A model generated the notes under the pieces. That model did no database searches. It had not been told where the DNA came from and was given only the letters and a program-made list of their open reading frames with translations. Below are positions 48,132-59,987 of a stretch of DNA of 64,000 nucleotides, one piece after another. The position numbers and the translations under genes are program-made. Position 1 is the first letter of the stretch; every line of letters begins with the position of its first letter. The DNA comes from Phorcus lineatus (lineage: Eukaryota > Mollusca > Gastropoda > Trochida > Trochidae): assembly GCA_921293015.1 (NCBI GenBank), contig OV121084.1, forward strand, positions 26,102,946 to 26,166,945, in the 5' to 3' direction.

Positions 48132-49190
48132 GACAACCATGCAGTCTAACCATTTTACAACAGCCCTTGTCAGGGCTAAACAAATATCAAAAAAGATTTC
48201 TGTTATACAATGCACAATCCCAAACCCTCCGTCTTTGTATGTTAATAAACTAAAACGCCTACAATTTTGCGTATCTAAACTGGCACAAACAATTGCCCCA
48301 CAAATATAAACATGCAGAATAGCATACGTGCACACACATGGAAACGCACACAAGACAACCCCATGTGCACATCGAAATAGGCATGACATTTGCAAAGCTG
48401 CAATGGTCCGGCACATCTGCCTCTCTCGAAACGATTCTCAATATTACCTAGAACGGAAATCAGAGTTCAGAAAAATCATAAAGAAAACCTCTTGAATATC
48501 GAAACCGTTTCTGTAAAAAATCGGGTCACTTTTGGCGCCGCTACAGTGATAGCATTGGAGGCTACCGTAGGTACGCGCATGCGTGACGTCGCTAAGGTCA
48601 CGACGTCATTTATCTGTTGATGTCACAGACGATGTAGCCAGTCTCCGGCGAAGCGCCGCCGGAGACGGACGTATTTAGGGGAGAGGCCGCCCGCGCGGTT
48701 TTGGGCTTATTTGCCGAATTTCCTGACTTCAGATGATTTAATTTACCGTTCGTCAATGCATTCCTTCTTGACGCAAATAATCACAATCACACATACAGTT
48801 TTACCACATTAATCTAAGTAAACGGATATTAGGCCGCTGTTCTAAAATGCAAGTTTTGTTAGTCTATATACTTGTGAAAACAGAACCATTTACAACCACA
48901 TTTGTGCCAATCAGTTTTCAATCAGTGTCAGTTATCAAGTGTGTTACAATCTCCTATCACTCAGTTATCAAAACACAGCCGTGGCGGTTCTGCTTATCAC
49001 TGTGCCGTGTTAGAGTGATTAGATTATTGTCAGGATTCAATTATCTCCAATACACTCCACATATCTGGCATGAACAATGAGAAGAACATGTCATTCGTAT
49101 GTATAAATGCAGAGACGATTTCGATGGAGGACATTATCTACCCTAGCTTTCTCCAGCAAACCTGTATTTAGAGATTCGTGCCGATTCAAC

Positions 49191-49496
49191 ATGGAAAAAG
49201 TTCAAATGTACGCAGAATTGACTCAGACAGAAACACGTTTCAAACGGGCCTGTGAACAAGTAGTTCTCCTGAATGACAAGCTTGAAGGTCTCCAACGCCG
49301 ATATGACAAAGCAAGACAAGAGAATCATCGTTCATTTCGCTACAACCTCCGCCTGAAGATGGCATCTGTTGAAGGCGTACGCAATGCTTACTATGAATAC
49401 GCTTGTGAAAAGGCAGAGAGGATTGCCGAGTTGAGGTACTATGTATCTGAAGAAGCCCAGTCCGACTCCGAAGGTGAAGACAGCATGGTTTACTAA
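49191..49496 (+). CDS. Copy 36 of the 101-aa gene (block B, unit 3)
   Basis: Protein identical to copy 1; counterpart of copy 32, with the V100 synonymous change at 49490, CAAATAAGA at 49557 and the marker at 50087. Confidence 0.65.
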   Translation: MEKVQMYAELTQTETRFKRACEQVVLLNDKLEGLQRRYDKARQENHRSFRYNLRLKMASVEGVRNAYYEYACEKAERIAELRYYVSEEAQSDSEGEDSMVY

Positions 49497-50555
49497 GACA
49501 ACCATGCAGTCTAACCATTTTACAACAGCCCTTGTCAGGGCTAAACAAATATCAAATAAGATTTCTGTTATACAATGCACAATCCCAAACCCTCCGTCTT
49601 TGTATGTTAATAAACTAAAACGCCTACAATTTTGCGTATCTAAACTGGCACAAACAATTGCCCCACAAATATAAACATGCAGAATAGCATACGTGCACAC
49701 ACATGGAAACGCACACAAGACAACCCCATGTGCACATCGAAATAGGCATGACATTTGCAAAGCTGCAATGGTCCGGCACATCTGCCTCTCTCGAAACGAT
49801 TCTCAATATTACCTAGAACGGAAATCAGAGTTCAGAAAAATCATAAAGAAAACCTCTTGAATATCGAAACCGTTTCTGTAAAAAATCGGGTCACTTTTGG
49901 CGCCGCTACAGTGATAGCATTGGAGGCTACCGTAGGTACGCGCATGCGTGACGTCGCTATGGTCACGACGTCATTTATCTGTTGATGTCACAGACGATGT
50001 AGCCAGTCTCCGGCGAAGCGCCGCCGGAGACGGACGTATTTAGGGGAGAGGCCGCCCGCGCGGTTTTGGGCTTATTTGCCGAATTTTCTGACTTCAGATG
50101 ATTTAATTTACCGTTCGTCAATGCATTCCTTCTTGACGCAAATAATCACAATCACACATACAGTTTTACCACATTAATCTAAGTAAACGGATATTAAGCC
50201 GCTGTTCTAAAATGCAAGTTTTGTTAGTCTATATACTTGTGAAAACAGAACCATTTACAACCACATTTGTGCCAATCAGTTTTCAATCAGTGTCAGTTAT
50301 CAAGTGTGTTACAATCTCCTATCACTCAGTTATCAAAACACAGCCGTGGCGGTTCTGCTTATCACTGTGCCGTGTTAGAGTGATTAGATTATTGTCAGGA
50401 TTCAATTATCTCCAATACACTCCACATATCTGGCATGAACAATGAGAAGAACATGTCATTCGTATGTATAAATGCAGAGACGATTTCGATGGAGGACATT
50501 ATCTACCCTAGCTTTCTCCAGCAAACCTGTATTTAGAGATTCGTGCCGATTCAAC

Positions 50556-50861
50556 ATGGAAAAAGTTCAAATGTACGCAGAATTGACTCAGACAGAAACA
50601 CGTTTCAAACGGGCCTGTGAACAAGTAGTTCTCCTGAATGACAAGCTTGAAGGTCTCCAACGCCGATATGACAAAGCAAGACAAGAGAATCATCGTTCAT
50701 TTCGCTACAACCTCCGCCTGAAGATGGCATCTGTTGAAGGCGTACGCAATGCTTACTATGAATACGCTTGTGAAAAGGCAGAGAGGATTGCCGAGTTGAG
50801 GTACTATGTATCTGAAGAAGCCCAGTCCGACTCCGAAGGTGAAGACAGCATGGTGTACTAA
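50556..50861 (+). CDS. Copy 37 of the 101-aa gene (block B, unit 4)
   Basis: Protein identical to copy 1; counterpart of copy 33 (GCGTGG at 51426). The LINE interrupts the downstream spacer, which is the promoter region of copy 38. Confidence 0.65.
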   Translation: MEKVQMYAELTQTETRFKRACEQVVLLNDKLEGLQRRYDKARQENHRSFRYNLRLKMASVEGVRNAYYEYACEKAERIAELRYYVSEEAQSDSEGEDSMVY

Positions 50862-51721
50862 GACAACCATGCAGTCTAACCATTTTACAACAGCCCTTGT
50901 CAGGGCTAAACAAATATCAAAAAAGATTTCTGTTATACAATGCACAATCCCAAACCCTCCGTCTTTGTATGTTAATAAACTAAAACGCCTACAATTTTGC
51001 GTATCTAAACTGGCACAAACAATTGCCCCACAAATATAAACATGCAGAATAGCATACGTGCACACACATGGAAACGCACACAAGACAACCCCATGTGCAC
51101 ATCGAAATAGGCATGACATTTGCAAAGCTGCAATGGTCCGGCACATCTGCCTCTCTCGAAACGATTCTCAATATTACCTAGAACGGAAATCAGAGTTCAG
51201 AAAAATCATAAAGAAAACCTCTTGAATATCGAAACCGTTTCTGTAAAAAATCGGGTCACTTTTGGCGCCGCTACAGTGATAGCATTGGAGGCTACCGTAG
51301 GTACGCGCATGCGTGACGTCGCTATGGTCACGACGTCATTTATCTGTTGATGTCACAGACGATGTAGCCAGTCTCCGGCGAAGCGCCGCCGGAGACGGAC
51401 GTATTTAGGGGAGAGGCCGCCCGCGTGGTTTTGGGCTTATTTGCCGAATTTCCTGACTTCAGATGATTTAATTTACCGTTCGTCAATGCATTCCTTCTTG
51501 ACGCAAATAATCACAATCACACATACAGTTTTACCACATTAATCTAAGTAAACGGATATTAAGCCGCTGTTCTAAAATGCAAGTTTTGTTAGTCTATATA
51601 CTTGTGAAAACAGAACCATTTACAACCACATTTGTGCCAATCAGTTTTCAATCAGTGTCAGTTATCAAGTGTGTTACAATCTCCTATCACTCAGTTATCA
51701 AAACACAGCCGTGGCGGTTCT

Positions 51722-51728
51722 GCTTATC
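51722..51728. repeat. Target-site duplication, left (GCTTATC)
   Basis: Seven bases matching 55478-55484; single in uninterrupted units (TTCTGCTTATCACTG). Confidence 0.85.
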
Positions 51729-51772
51729 TGCAAGACAGGAGGCGGAGCAACACTGACTGGTCCAGTTATTAG

Positions 51773-54700
51773 GCCAGTTGCGCGTTTTGGAACGTTTCGG
51801 GGTGGGCAGGTGACACTATAAGTGACAATAATCAACTTCGAACGCATTGTATTGAATCTCTTGATGTTGACATTTTAGGTGTAGCTGAGACCCATTTAGT
51901 TGGTGAAAATGTTTTAAAACTTGATGATTATACATGGTTTGGACACAACCGCATCAACCTGCATCGAAATGCAAGAAAAGGCTCTGGAGGTGTCGGTTTT
52001 TTAATAAAGAATAAACTTTTAGAGATTTTTAATGTGTGTGTATTAGATAAAACACATGAAGGTATAATGTGGGTGAAACTGACGCATAAAGTGTTAACAA
52101 CCTCTGTGTATACATTCTGCGTGTGCTATTTAACACCAGAACACTCTACAAGAAATGTGGATGCAGCGGACTTTTTTGACACGTTACTATCACAGATTTA
52201 CCAGTATCGTGATTTAAACATTGTATATATTTGTGGGGATTTTAATAGCAGATGTGGTGGTTTAATGGATTTTATTGAAGGTGTTGATGTTCTATCTTTT
52301 AGAAATGTCGTTGACAATGTTGTGAATAACCATGGCCGTATGTTTATTGACTTTTTAATCAATGCTAATTTGTGTTTAGTAAATGGGCGATGTGGACAAG
52401 ATGATTTCACATTTGTCTCGACAAGGGGCGTGTCAGTGGTGGACTACCTCATGTGTTATTATGAGAATATAAATACTTTTCAAGATTTCAGAGTGACCCG
52501 GCCGAGTGAACTTGTGGATAATTTAAATCTAGTAGGGGTGGTCGATGTCGAGGCAGTTTCTAAGCTTGACCATTCAGTGCTCACATGGTATATAGAGCTC
52601 GGTATGTGCGGTAAGACTTTATGTGACGTCACAGGGACGAGCGATAGTACCCCGAGTAGATATATTTTTAGAAGTGATTTTACAAATGTACCTTGTGATT
52701 TTATGGCGGACCCAACATGTGTTCAGATTCTCGAAGACACTATCCAGAAGATGGAGGCATCACACGGGAACCAAAATCATGTTGATGTAGCTTTTAATGA
52801 CTTTGTAAGGATTGTTAAGGGACAAATGCAAGATAAGCTACCCACACGTCGTGTACCTATGGATTCTTGTCGGAGTAACAAGCAGAGACGAACCAAGAAA
52901 GCCTGGTGGAATAAAGAGCTAACCAGTATGTGGAACGATTTATGTTTAGCAGAAAGGGACTGGTGTAAATGTAAAGGCTCAAATAAGAATGAACTTAAAC
53001 ATGTATATCTACATAGAAGAAGAGTGTTTGATCGTCAAGTGAAAAAGACAAAGCGTCAACATGTGAAGGATACATTGAACCGACTAGAGGATCTGTGTGA
53101 GAAGAGTAGCGGGGAATTCTGGAAGGAGATCGGTCTCATAGGGGTTGGTGCTGAAAGAAAGAAGAAGATTCCAATGGAAGTAAGACTTGATGACGACTCA
53201 GTCTCGTCGGACACAGACACAGTCCTCAGTACATGGAGGGACGCATACTCCACACTTCTTAACAGTAACAACGCTGAACCTATGGATGACGTCAGTCCCC
53301 GGAATGACGTCACAGATCGGAGTCCTTTGAACACAGAAATAACTATGGAGGAGGTGCAGCGTGCGCTGGTACAGGCCAAAAGGGGAAAAGCCACTGGATA
53401 TGATGAAATACCCGTTGAAGTTTTAAAGAATATTTCCTGTCTTAACTTTTTACATCGTCTTTTTAATACTTGTTTTACTTTGGGAAAAGTACCAGCGGAA
53501 TGGAGGAAAGGAATCATCAACCCAATACCTAAATCGTCTACTGATGACCCAAGGGACCCCCTGTCGTATAGAGGAATAACACTTACCAGCTCCACCTACA
53601 AGTTGTATTGCAGTGTGCTGAACGCCAGACTAAGTTCTTACTCCGAACTTCACAACATCCTAGCGGACGAACAGAATGGCTTCCGGGCGAAGAGGTCGAC
53701 AATAGAACACGTCTACACACTAACTTCTATTATTGAAACCAGGAAGAGTATAGGGAAAGAGACTTTTACTGCTTTTATCGATTTTAAAAAGGCTTATGAT
53801 TGTATAGACAGAAGAATTATGTGGAATAAGCTTCATAATATTGGTATACGTGGCAGCATGTTCAGTGCTTTGTTGTCTCTGTATGACTCTGTCCGGTGCT
53901 GTGTTCGGCTTAATGGTCTCACAACAGAATGGTTTGGTGTGAACTGTGGTTTGAGACAAGGATGCCTTTTATCCCCCCTTCTTTTTAACCTGTTCTTAAA
54001 TGACCTGATTGATGAAGTAAATACTCTCAACATCGGTGTGCAAGTGGATGGTGAGTCTATAAGTATTCTTGCGTATGCAGACGACGTTGTGCTTCTGGCT
54101 GATACTGAAGAAGATTTAAACACGTTGTTGGAGACTCTGAGTTGTTGGTGTCTAAATAATAAGATGACGGTGAATCCAACGAAGTCCAAGATTATGCACT
54201 TCCGAAAGCCTGGAGCCGATAAAACATCAAGCACGTTCATGTGTGGAGACATGGAGCTGGATACTGTTGAGTCGTACACTTATCTTGGCCTTCTCCTCAC
54301 AGACTCGCTCGACTACACTAGGATGGGGAAAGCTGCCACGAACTCCGCAAGTCGAGCTCTAGGACTCCTCATCTCGAAGTTCAAGATCTTAGGAGGAATG
54401 GGCTATGAAACCTACTCCAAATTATATGACAGTATGGTATGGCCCACTATTTCGTATGGATCGGCAGTCTGGGGACCGTATGCACTACCGGCTGTTAAGG
54501 CGCTCCAAAACAGAGCTATGCGGTTTTTTATTGGACTGTATAAGTACTCTCCGAACTCAGCGGTTGCCGGCGACATGGCATGGATTCCACCTTGTGTGCG
54601 ACAGTGGGACAACATCGGCAGACTGTATAAACGTATGTGCGGTATTAACCCCAACAGAGTCTTATCAAAGGTTTTCAAGTGGGCAAATAAAAATGCGGAA

Positions 54701-55306
54701 CAACACAAAAACAATTGGAATAAGAGAGTTCACACGAAAATGAAAAAGCTGAATCTTCAACATTTCATTCCCACAGAGAATATGTTCCATGTCAGCTTTA
54801 TATCAGCAGAGATTCGAACCAAGGTGTTGGACAACTTCGTGAACGACTGGCAGAAGGACCTATCACGACAAACAAGCAAACGAGGGGATGGTGGCAATAA
54901 ACTTAGATTTTATAGAACTTTTAAATCGTCTTTTAAACCAGAGAGATATGTCACTGCGAACGTACCAAGGAGTCACAGAAGAGCACTGGGTAGATTCCGC
55001 TGCGGCACCGCTCCTCTTCGTATTGAGATTGGTCGCTACACCAACACACCGCTAGATGAGAAGAAGTGCTTTAACTGCCCTGGCGATGTCGAGGATGAGA
55101 CACATGCTCTACTTCACTGCCCTCTATATTCTGATTATCGTTTAGTTTTATTTAATCAGTGTTATAAGGCAAATGCAAATTTTAGCAATTTTACTGATGT
55201 ACAAAAACTGTGTTTTATTATGTCATGCCCTGATGTTGTATTTATAACTGCCAAAACGTGCAAACTTATTTTACAGAGAAGGACTCTTTTACAGTTTAAC
55301 AAATAA
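51773..55306 (+). CDS. LINE polyprotein: APE endonuclease and reverse transcriptase
   Basis: The frame is open from 51773 (after TAG at 51770-51772) to TAA at 55304-55306. The first ATG is at 52034, but endonuclease motifs begin upstream (WNVSG at 51788, VAETH near 51881-51895), so the native start was lost or lies outside the insert. Endonuclease motifs continue with GDFN at 52235-52246, VVDYL near 52440 and LDHS at 52565-52576. The reverse transcriptase shows FIDFKKAYD (catalytic Asp 53780-53782), LRQGCLLSPLLFN near 53950 and YADD at 54074-54085, then YTYLGLLL. A C-terminal C-x2-C-x8-H-x4-C cluster lies at 55067-55120. No RNase H domain is apparent. It nicks target DNA and copies its own RNA there. 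All catalytic motifs look intact; translation would need an upstream or non-AUG start, or Met at 52034, which loses the first endonuclease motifs. Confidence 0.93.
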   Translation, partial: ASCAFWNVSGWAGDTISDNNQLRTHCIESLDVDILGVAETHLVGENVLKLDDYTWFGHNRINLHRNARKGSGGVGFLIKNKLLEIFNVCVLDKTHEGIMWVKLTHKVLTTSVYTFCVCYLTPEHSTRNVDAADFFDTLLSQIYQYRDLNIVYICGDFNSRCGGLMDFIEGVDVLSFRNVVDNVVNNHGRMFIDFLINANLCLVNGRCGQDDFTFVSTRGVSVVDYLMCYYENINTFQDFRVTRPSELVDNLNLVGVVDVEAVSKLDHSVLTWYIELGMCGKTLCDVTGTSDSTPSRYIFRSDFTNVPCDFMADPTCVQILEDTIQKMEASHGNQNHVDVAFNDFVRIVKGQMQDKLPTRRVPMDSCRSNKQRRTKKAWWNKELTSMWNDLCLAERDWCKCKGSNKNELKHVYLHRRRVFDRQVKKTKRQHVKDTLNRLEDLCEKSSGEFWKEIGLIGVGAERKKKIPMEVRLDDDSVSSDTDTVLSTWRDAYSTLLNSNNAEPMDDVSPRNDVTDRSPLNTEITMEEVQRALVQAKRGKATGYDEIPVEVLKNISCLNFLHRLFNTCFTLGKVPAEWRKGIINPIPKSSTDDPRDPLSYRGITLTSSTYKLYCSVLNARLSSYSELHNILADEQNGFRAKRSTIEHVYTLTSIIETRKSIGKETFTAFIDFKKAYDCIDRRIMWNKLHNIGIRGSMFSALLSLYDSVRCCVRLNGLTTEWFGVNCGLRQGCLLSPLLFNLFLNDLIDEVNTLNIGVQVDGESISILAYADDVVLLADTEEDLNTLLETLSCWCLNNKMTVNPTKSKIMHFRKPGADKTSSTFMCGDMELDTVESYTYLGLLLTDSLDYTRMGKAATNSASRALGLLISKFKILGGMGYETYSKLYDSMVWPTISYGSAVWGPYALPAVKALQNRAMRFFIGLYKYSPNSAVAGDMAWIPPCVRQWDNIGRLYKRMCGINPNRVLSKVFKWANKNAEQHKNNWNKRVHTKMKKLNLQHFIPTENMFHVSFISAEIRTKVLDNFVNDWQKDLSRQTSKRGDGGNKLRFYRTFKSSFKPERYVTANVPRSHRRALGRFRCGTAPLRIEIGRYTNTPLDEKKCFNCPGDVEDETHALLHCPLYSDYRLVLFNQCYKANANFSNFTDVQKLCFIMSCPDVVFITAKTCKLILQRRTLLQFNK

Positions 55307-55477
55307 TTTAATTTTTACTTCTGTGTGCTTTTGCGCAAGTTGTTTTATGTATATATTTAGTCTCTCATAACCCATTTATGGGTGGCTCACTTTTTTTTAC
55401 ATTTTTATACTAATACCTTTGTATTTTATGTAAACATTTGAGGTGAGACTTTAATAAATAATCTGTCTGTCTGTCTG
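55307..55477 (+). other. LINE 3' UTR with AATAAA and CTGT tail
   Basis: AT-rich 3' region. It contains the inverted pair CCCAT/ATGGG (CATAACCCATTTATGGGTGG, about 55368-55387), AATAAA at 55453-55458 and a terminal CTGT repeat. A short 3' hairpin and microsatellite tail are common LINE features recognised by the element's own reverse transcriptase. Confidence 0.7.
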
Positions 55478-55484
55478 GCTTATC
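55478..55484. repeat. Target-site duplication, right (GCTTATC)
   Basis: Second copy of the 7-bp target; normal array sequence resumes with ACTGTGCC. Confidence 0.85.
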
Positions 55485-55676
55485 ACTGTGCCGTGTTAGA
55501 GTGATTAGATTATTGTCAGGATTCAATTATCTCCAATACACTCCACATATCTGGCATGAACAATGAGAAGAACATGTCATTCGTATGTATAAATGCAGAG
55601 ACGATTTCGATGGAGGACATTATCTACCCTAGCTTTCTCCAGCAAACCTGTATTTAGAGATTCGTGCCGATTCAAC

Positions 55677-55982
55677 ATGGAAAAAGTTCAAATGTACGCA
55701 GAATTGACTCAGACAGAAACACGTTTCAAACGGGCCTGTGAACAAGTAGTTCTCCTGAATGACAAGCTTGAAGGTCTCCAACGCCGATATGACAAAGCAA
55801 GACAAGAGAATCATCGTTCATTTCGCTACAACCTCCGCCTGAAGATGGCATCTGTTGAAGGCGTACGCAATGCTTACTATGAATACGCTTGTGAAAAGGC
55901 AGAGAGGATTGCCGAGTTGAGGTACTATGTATCTGAAGAAGCCCAGTCCGACTCCGAAGGTGAAGACAGCATGGTGTACTAA
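55677..55982 (+). CDS. Copy 38 of the 101-aa gene (promoter split by the LINE)
   Basis: Protein identical to copy 1. TATA and leader are intact, but the CCAAT, AAACACA, CRE and E2F motifs are displaced about 3.75 kb upstream by the LINE, so expression may be altered. Confidence 0.65.
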   Translation: MEKVQMYAELTQTETRFKRACEQVVLLNDKLEGLQRRYDKARQENHRSFRYNLRLKMASVEGVRNAYYEYACEKAERIAELRYYVSEEAQSDSEGEDSMVY

Positions 55983-57041
55983 GACAACCATGCAGTCTAA
56001 CCATTTTACAACAGCCCTTGTCAGGGCTAAACAAATATCAAAAAAGATTTCTGTTATACAATGCACAATCCCAAACCCTCCGTCTTTGTATGTTAATAAA
56101 CTAAAACGCCTACAATTTTGCGTATCTAAACTGGCACAAACAATTGCCCCACAAATATAAACATGCAGAATAGCATACGTGCACACACATGGAAACGCAC
56201 ACAAGACAACCCCATGTGCACATCGAAATAGGCATGACATTTGCAAAGCTGCAATGGTCCGGCACATCTGCCTCTCTCGAAACGATTCTCAATATTACCT
56301 AGAACGGAAATCAGAGTTCAGAAAAATCATAAAGAAAACCTCTTGAATATCGAAACCGTTTCTGTAAAAAATCGGGTCACTTTTGGCGCCGCTACAGTGA
56401 TAGCATTGGAGGCTACCGTAGGTACGCGCATGCGTGACGTCGCTATGGTCACGACGTCATTTATCTGTTGATGTCACAGACGATGTAGCCAGTCTCCGGC
56501 GAAGCGCCGCCGGAGACGGACGTATTTAGGGGAGAGGCCGCCCGCGCGGTTTTGGGCTTATTTGCCGAATTTCCTGACTTCAGATGATTTAATTTACCGT
56601 TCGTCAATGCATTCCTTCTTGACGCAAATAATCACAATCACACATACAGTTTTACCACATTAATCTAAGTAAACGGATATTAAGCCGCTGTTCTAAAATG
56701 CAAGTTTTGTTAGTCTATATACTTGTGAAAACAGAACCATTTACAACCACATTTGTGCCAATCAGTTTTCAATCAGTGTCAGTTATCAAGTGTGTTACAA
56801 TCTCCTATCACTCAGTTATCAAAACACAGCCGTGGCGGTTCTGCTTATCACTGTGCCATGTTAGAGTGATTAGATTATTGTCAGGATTCAATTATCTCCA
56901 ATACACTCCACATATCTGGCATGAACAATGAGAAGAACATGTCATTCGTATGTATAAATGCAGAGACGATTTCGATGGAGGACATTATCTACCCTAGCTT
57001 TCTCCAGCAAACCTGTATTTAGAGATTCGTGCCGATTCAAC

Positions 57042-57347
57042 ATGGAAAAAGTTCAAATGTACGCAGAATTGACTCAGACAGAAACACGTTTCAAACGGGC
57101 CTGTGAACAAGTAGTTCTCCTGAATGACAAGCTTGAAGGTCTCCAACGCCGATATGACAAAGCAAGACAAGAGAATCATCGTTCATTTCGCTACAACCTC
57201 CGCCTGAAGATGGCATCTGTTGAAGGCGTACGCAATGCTTACTATGAATACGCTTGTGAAAAGGCAGAGAGGATTGCCGAGTTGAGGTACTATGTATCTG
57301 AAGAAGCCCAGTCCGACTCCGAAGGTGAAGACAGCATGGTGTACTAA
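57042..57347 (+). CDS. Copy 39 of the 101-aa gene
   Basis: Protein identical to copy 1; 3' stem-loop intact. Confidence 0.65.
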   Translation: MEKVQMYAELTQTETRFKRACEQVVLLNDKLEGLQRRYDKARQENHRSFRYNLRLKMASVEGVRNAYYEYACEKAERIAELRYYVSEEAQSDSEGEDSMVY

Positions 57348-58406
57348 GACAACCATGCAGTCTAACCATTTTACAACAGCCCTTGTCAGGGCTAAACAAA
57401 TATCAAAAAAGATTTCTGTTATACAATGCACAATCCCAAACCCTCCGTCTTTGTATGTTAATAAACTAAAACGCCTACAATTTTGCGTATCTAAACTGGC
57501 ACAAACAATTGCCCCACAAATATAAACATGCAGAATAGCATACGTGCACACACATGGAAACGCACACAAGACAACCCCATGTGCACATCGAAATAGGCAT
57601 GACATTTGCAAAGCTGCAATGGTCCGGCACATCTGCTTCTCTCGAAACGATTCTCAATATTACCTAGAACGGAAATCAGAGTTCAGAAAAATCATAAAGA
57701 AAACCTCTTGAATATCGAAACCGTTTCTGTAAAAAATCGGGTCACTTTTGGCGCCGCTACAGTGATAGCATTGGAGGCTACCGTAGGTACGCGCATGCGT
57801 GACGTCGCTATGGTCACGACGTCATTTATCTGTTGATGTCACAGACGATGTAGCCAGTCTCCGGCGAAGCGCCGCCGGAGACGGACGTATTTAGGGGAGA
57901 GGCCGCCCGCGCGGTTTTGGGCTTATTTGCCGAATTTCCTGACTTCAGATGATTTAATTTACCGTTCGTCAATGCATTCCTTCTTGACGCAAATAATCAC
58001 AATCACACATACAGTTTTACCACATTAATCTAAGTAAACGGATATTAAGCCGCTGTTCTAAAATGCAAGTTTTGTTAGTCTATATACTTGTGAAAACAGA
58101 ACCATTTACAACCACATTTGTGCCAATCAGTTTTCAATCAGTGTCAGTTATCAAGTGTGTTACAATCTCCTATCACTCAGTTATCAAAACACAGCCGTGG
58201 CGGTTCTGCTTATCACTGTGCCATGTTAGAGTGATTAGATTATTGTCAGGATTCAATTATCTCCAATACACTCCACATATCTGGCATGAACAATGAGAAG
58301 AACATGTCATTCGTATGTATAAATGCAGAGACGATTTCGATGGAGGACATTATCTACCCTAGCTTTCTCCAGCAAACCTGTATTTAGAGATTCGTGCCGA
58401 TTCAAC

Positions 58407-58712
58407 ATGGAAAAAGTTCAAATGTACGCAGAATTGACTCAGACAGAAACACGTTTCAAACGGGCCTGTGAACAAGTAGTTCTCCTGAATGACAAGCTTG
58501 AAGGTCTCCAACGCCGATATGACAAAGCAAGACAAGAGAATCATCGTTCATTTCGCTACAACCTCCGCCTGAAGATGGCATCTGTTGAAGGCGTACGCAA
58601 TGCTTACTATGAATACGCTTGTGAAAAGGCAGAGAGGATTGCCGAGTTGAGGTACTATGTATCTGAAGAAGCCCAGTCCGACTCCGAAGGTGAAGACAGC
58701 ATGGTGTACTAA
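58407..58712 (+). CDS. Copy 40 of the 101-aa gene (variant stem-loop)
   Basis: Protein identical to copy 1; has the same stem-loop changes as copy 26 (58757, 58759) and the same spacer change (59271). Confidence 0.65.
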   Translation: MEKVQMYAELTQTETRFKRACEQVVLLNDKLEGLQRRYDKARQENHRSFRYNLRLKMASVEGVRNAYYEYACEKAERIAELRYYVSEEAQSDSEGEDSMVY

Positions 58713-59771
58713 GACAACCATGCAGTCTAACCATTTTACAACAGCCCTTGTCAGGGTTTAACAAATATCAAAAAAGATTTCTGTTATACAATGCACAATC
58801 CCAAACCCTCCGTCTTTGTATGTTAATAAACTAAAACGCCTACAATTTTGCGTATCTAAACTGGCACAAACAATTGCCCCACAAATATAAACATGCAGAA
58901 TAGCATACGTGCACACACATGGAAACGCACACAAGACAACCCCATGTGCACATCGAAATAGGCATGACATTTGCAAAGCTGCAATGGTCCGGCACATCTG
59001 CCTCTCTCGAAACGATTCTCAATATTACCTAGAACGGAAATCAGAGTTCAGAAAAATCATAAAGAAAACCTCTTGAATATCGAAACCGTTTCTGTAAAAA
59101 ATCGGGTCACTTTTGGCGCCGCTACAGTGATAGCATTGGAGGCTACCGTAGGTACGCGCATGCGTGACGTCGCTATGGTCACGACGTCATTTATCTGTTG
59201 ATGTCACAGACGATGTAGCCAGTCTCCGGCGAAGCGCCGCCGGAGACGGACGTATTTAGGGGAGAGGCCGTCCGCGCGGTTTTGGGCTTATTTGCCGAAT
59301 TTCCTGACTTCAGATGATTTAATTTACCGTTCGTCAATGCATTCCTTCTTGACGCAAATAATCACAATCACACATACAGTTTTACCACATTAATCTAAGT
59401 AAACGGATATTAAGCCGCTGTTCTAAAATGCAAGTTTTGTTAGTCTATATACTTGTGAAAACAGAACCATTTACAACCACATTTGTGCCAATCAGTTTTC
59501 AATCAGTGTCAGTTATCAAGTGTGTTACAATCTCCTATCACTCAGTTATCAAAACACAGCCGTGGCGGTTCTGCTTATCACTGTGCCATGTTAGAGTGAT
59601 TAGATTATTGTCAGGATTCAATTATCTCCAATACACTCCACATATCTGGCATGAACAATGAGAAGAACATGTCATTCGTATGTATAAATGCAGAGACGAT
59701 TTCGATGGAGGACATTATCTACCCTAGCTTTCTCCAGCAAACCTGTATTTAGAGATTCGTGCCGATTCAAC

Positions 59772-59987
59772 ATGGAAAAAGTTCAAATGTACGCAGAATT
59801 GACTCAGACAGAAACACGTTTCAAACGGGCCTGTGAACAAGTAGTTCTCCTGAATGACAAGCTTGAAGGTCTCCAACGCCGATATGACAAAGCAAGACAA
59901 GAGAATCATCGTTCATTTCGCTACAACCTCCGCCTGAAGATGGCATCTGTTGAAGGCGTACGCAATGCTTACTATGAATACGCTTGA
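59772..59987 (+). pseudogene. Copy 41: premature stop at codon 72
   Basis: Same TGT to TGA change as copy 27, at 59985-59987. The frame beyond, to 60077, is otherwise normal. Part of the 14-unit-distant duplication. Confidence 0.8.

Larger units (their letters stand above)
15265..51728 (+). repeat. Tandem array, central block (copies 11-37)
   Basis: Twenty-six complete 1,365-bp copies follow partial copy 11, with start codons at exact 1,365-bp steps from 16347 to 50472. Units differ by a handful of single-base variants, including CTTCTCTC/CCTCTCTC, GCCATGTT/GCCGTGTT, GCTATGGTC/GCTAAGGTC and CACAGACG/CACAGGCG. These are shared in a mosaic pattern that reveals two-unit and four-unit higher-order duplications. 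The block ends at the target site of the LINE inserted at 51729. Confidence 0.98.
51729..55477 (+). mobile_element. Near-full-length APE-type LINE (non-LTR retrotransposon)
   Basis: A 3,749-bp insertion unique to this unit, between 7-bp target-site duplications. It contains one long endonuclease/reverse-transcriptase frame, a 171-bp 3' region with AATAAA at 55453-55458, and ends in a CTGT microsatellite (about 55463-55477) instead of poly-A. The 5' end begins only 44 bp before the open frame, with no ORF1, so it is probably 5'-truncated by a small amount. Clade not assigned. The insertion is young: the frame is intact and the target duplication is perfect. Confidence 0.95.

Noticed and set aside
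53056..53595. 179-codon minus-strand ORF within the LINE
   Set aside because: Antisense shadow of the reverse-transcriptase frame.
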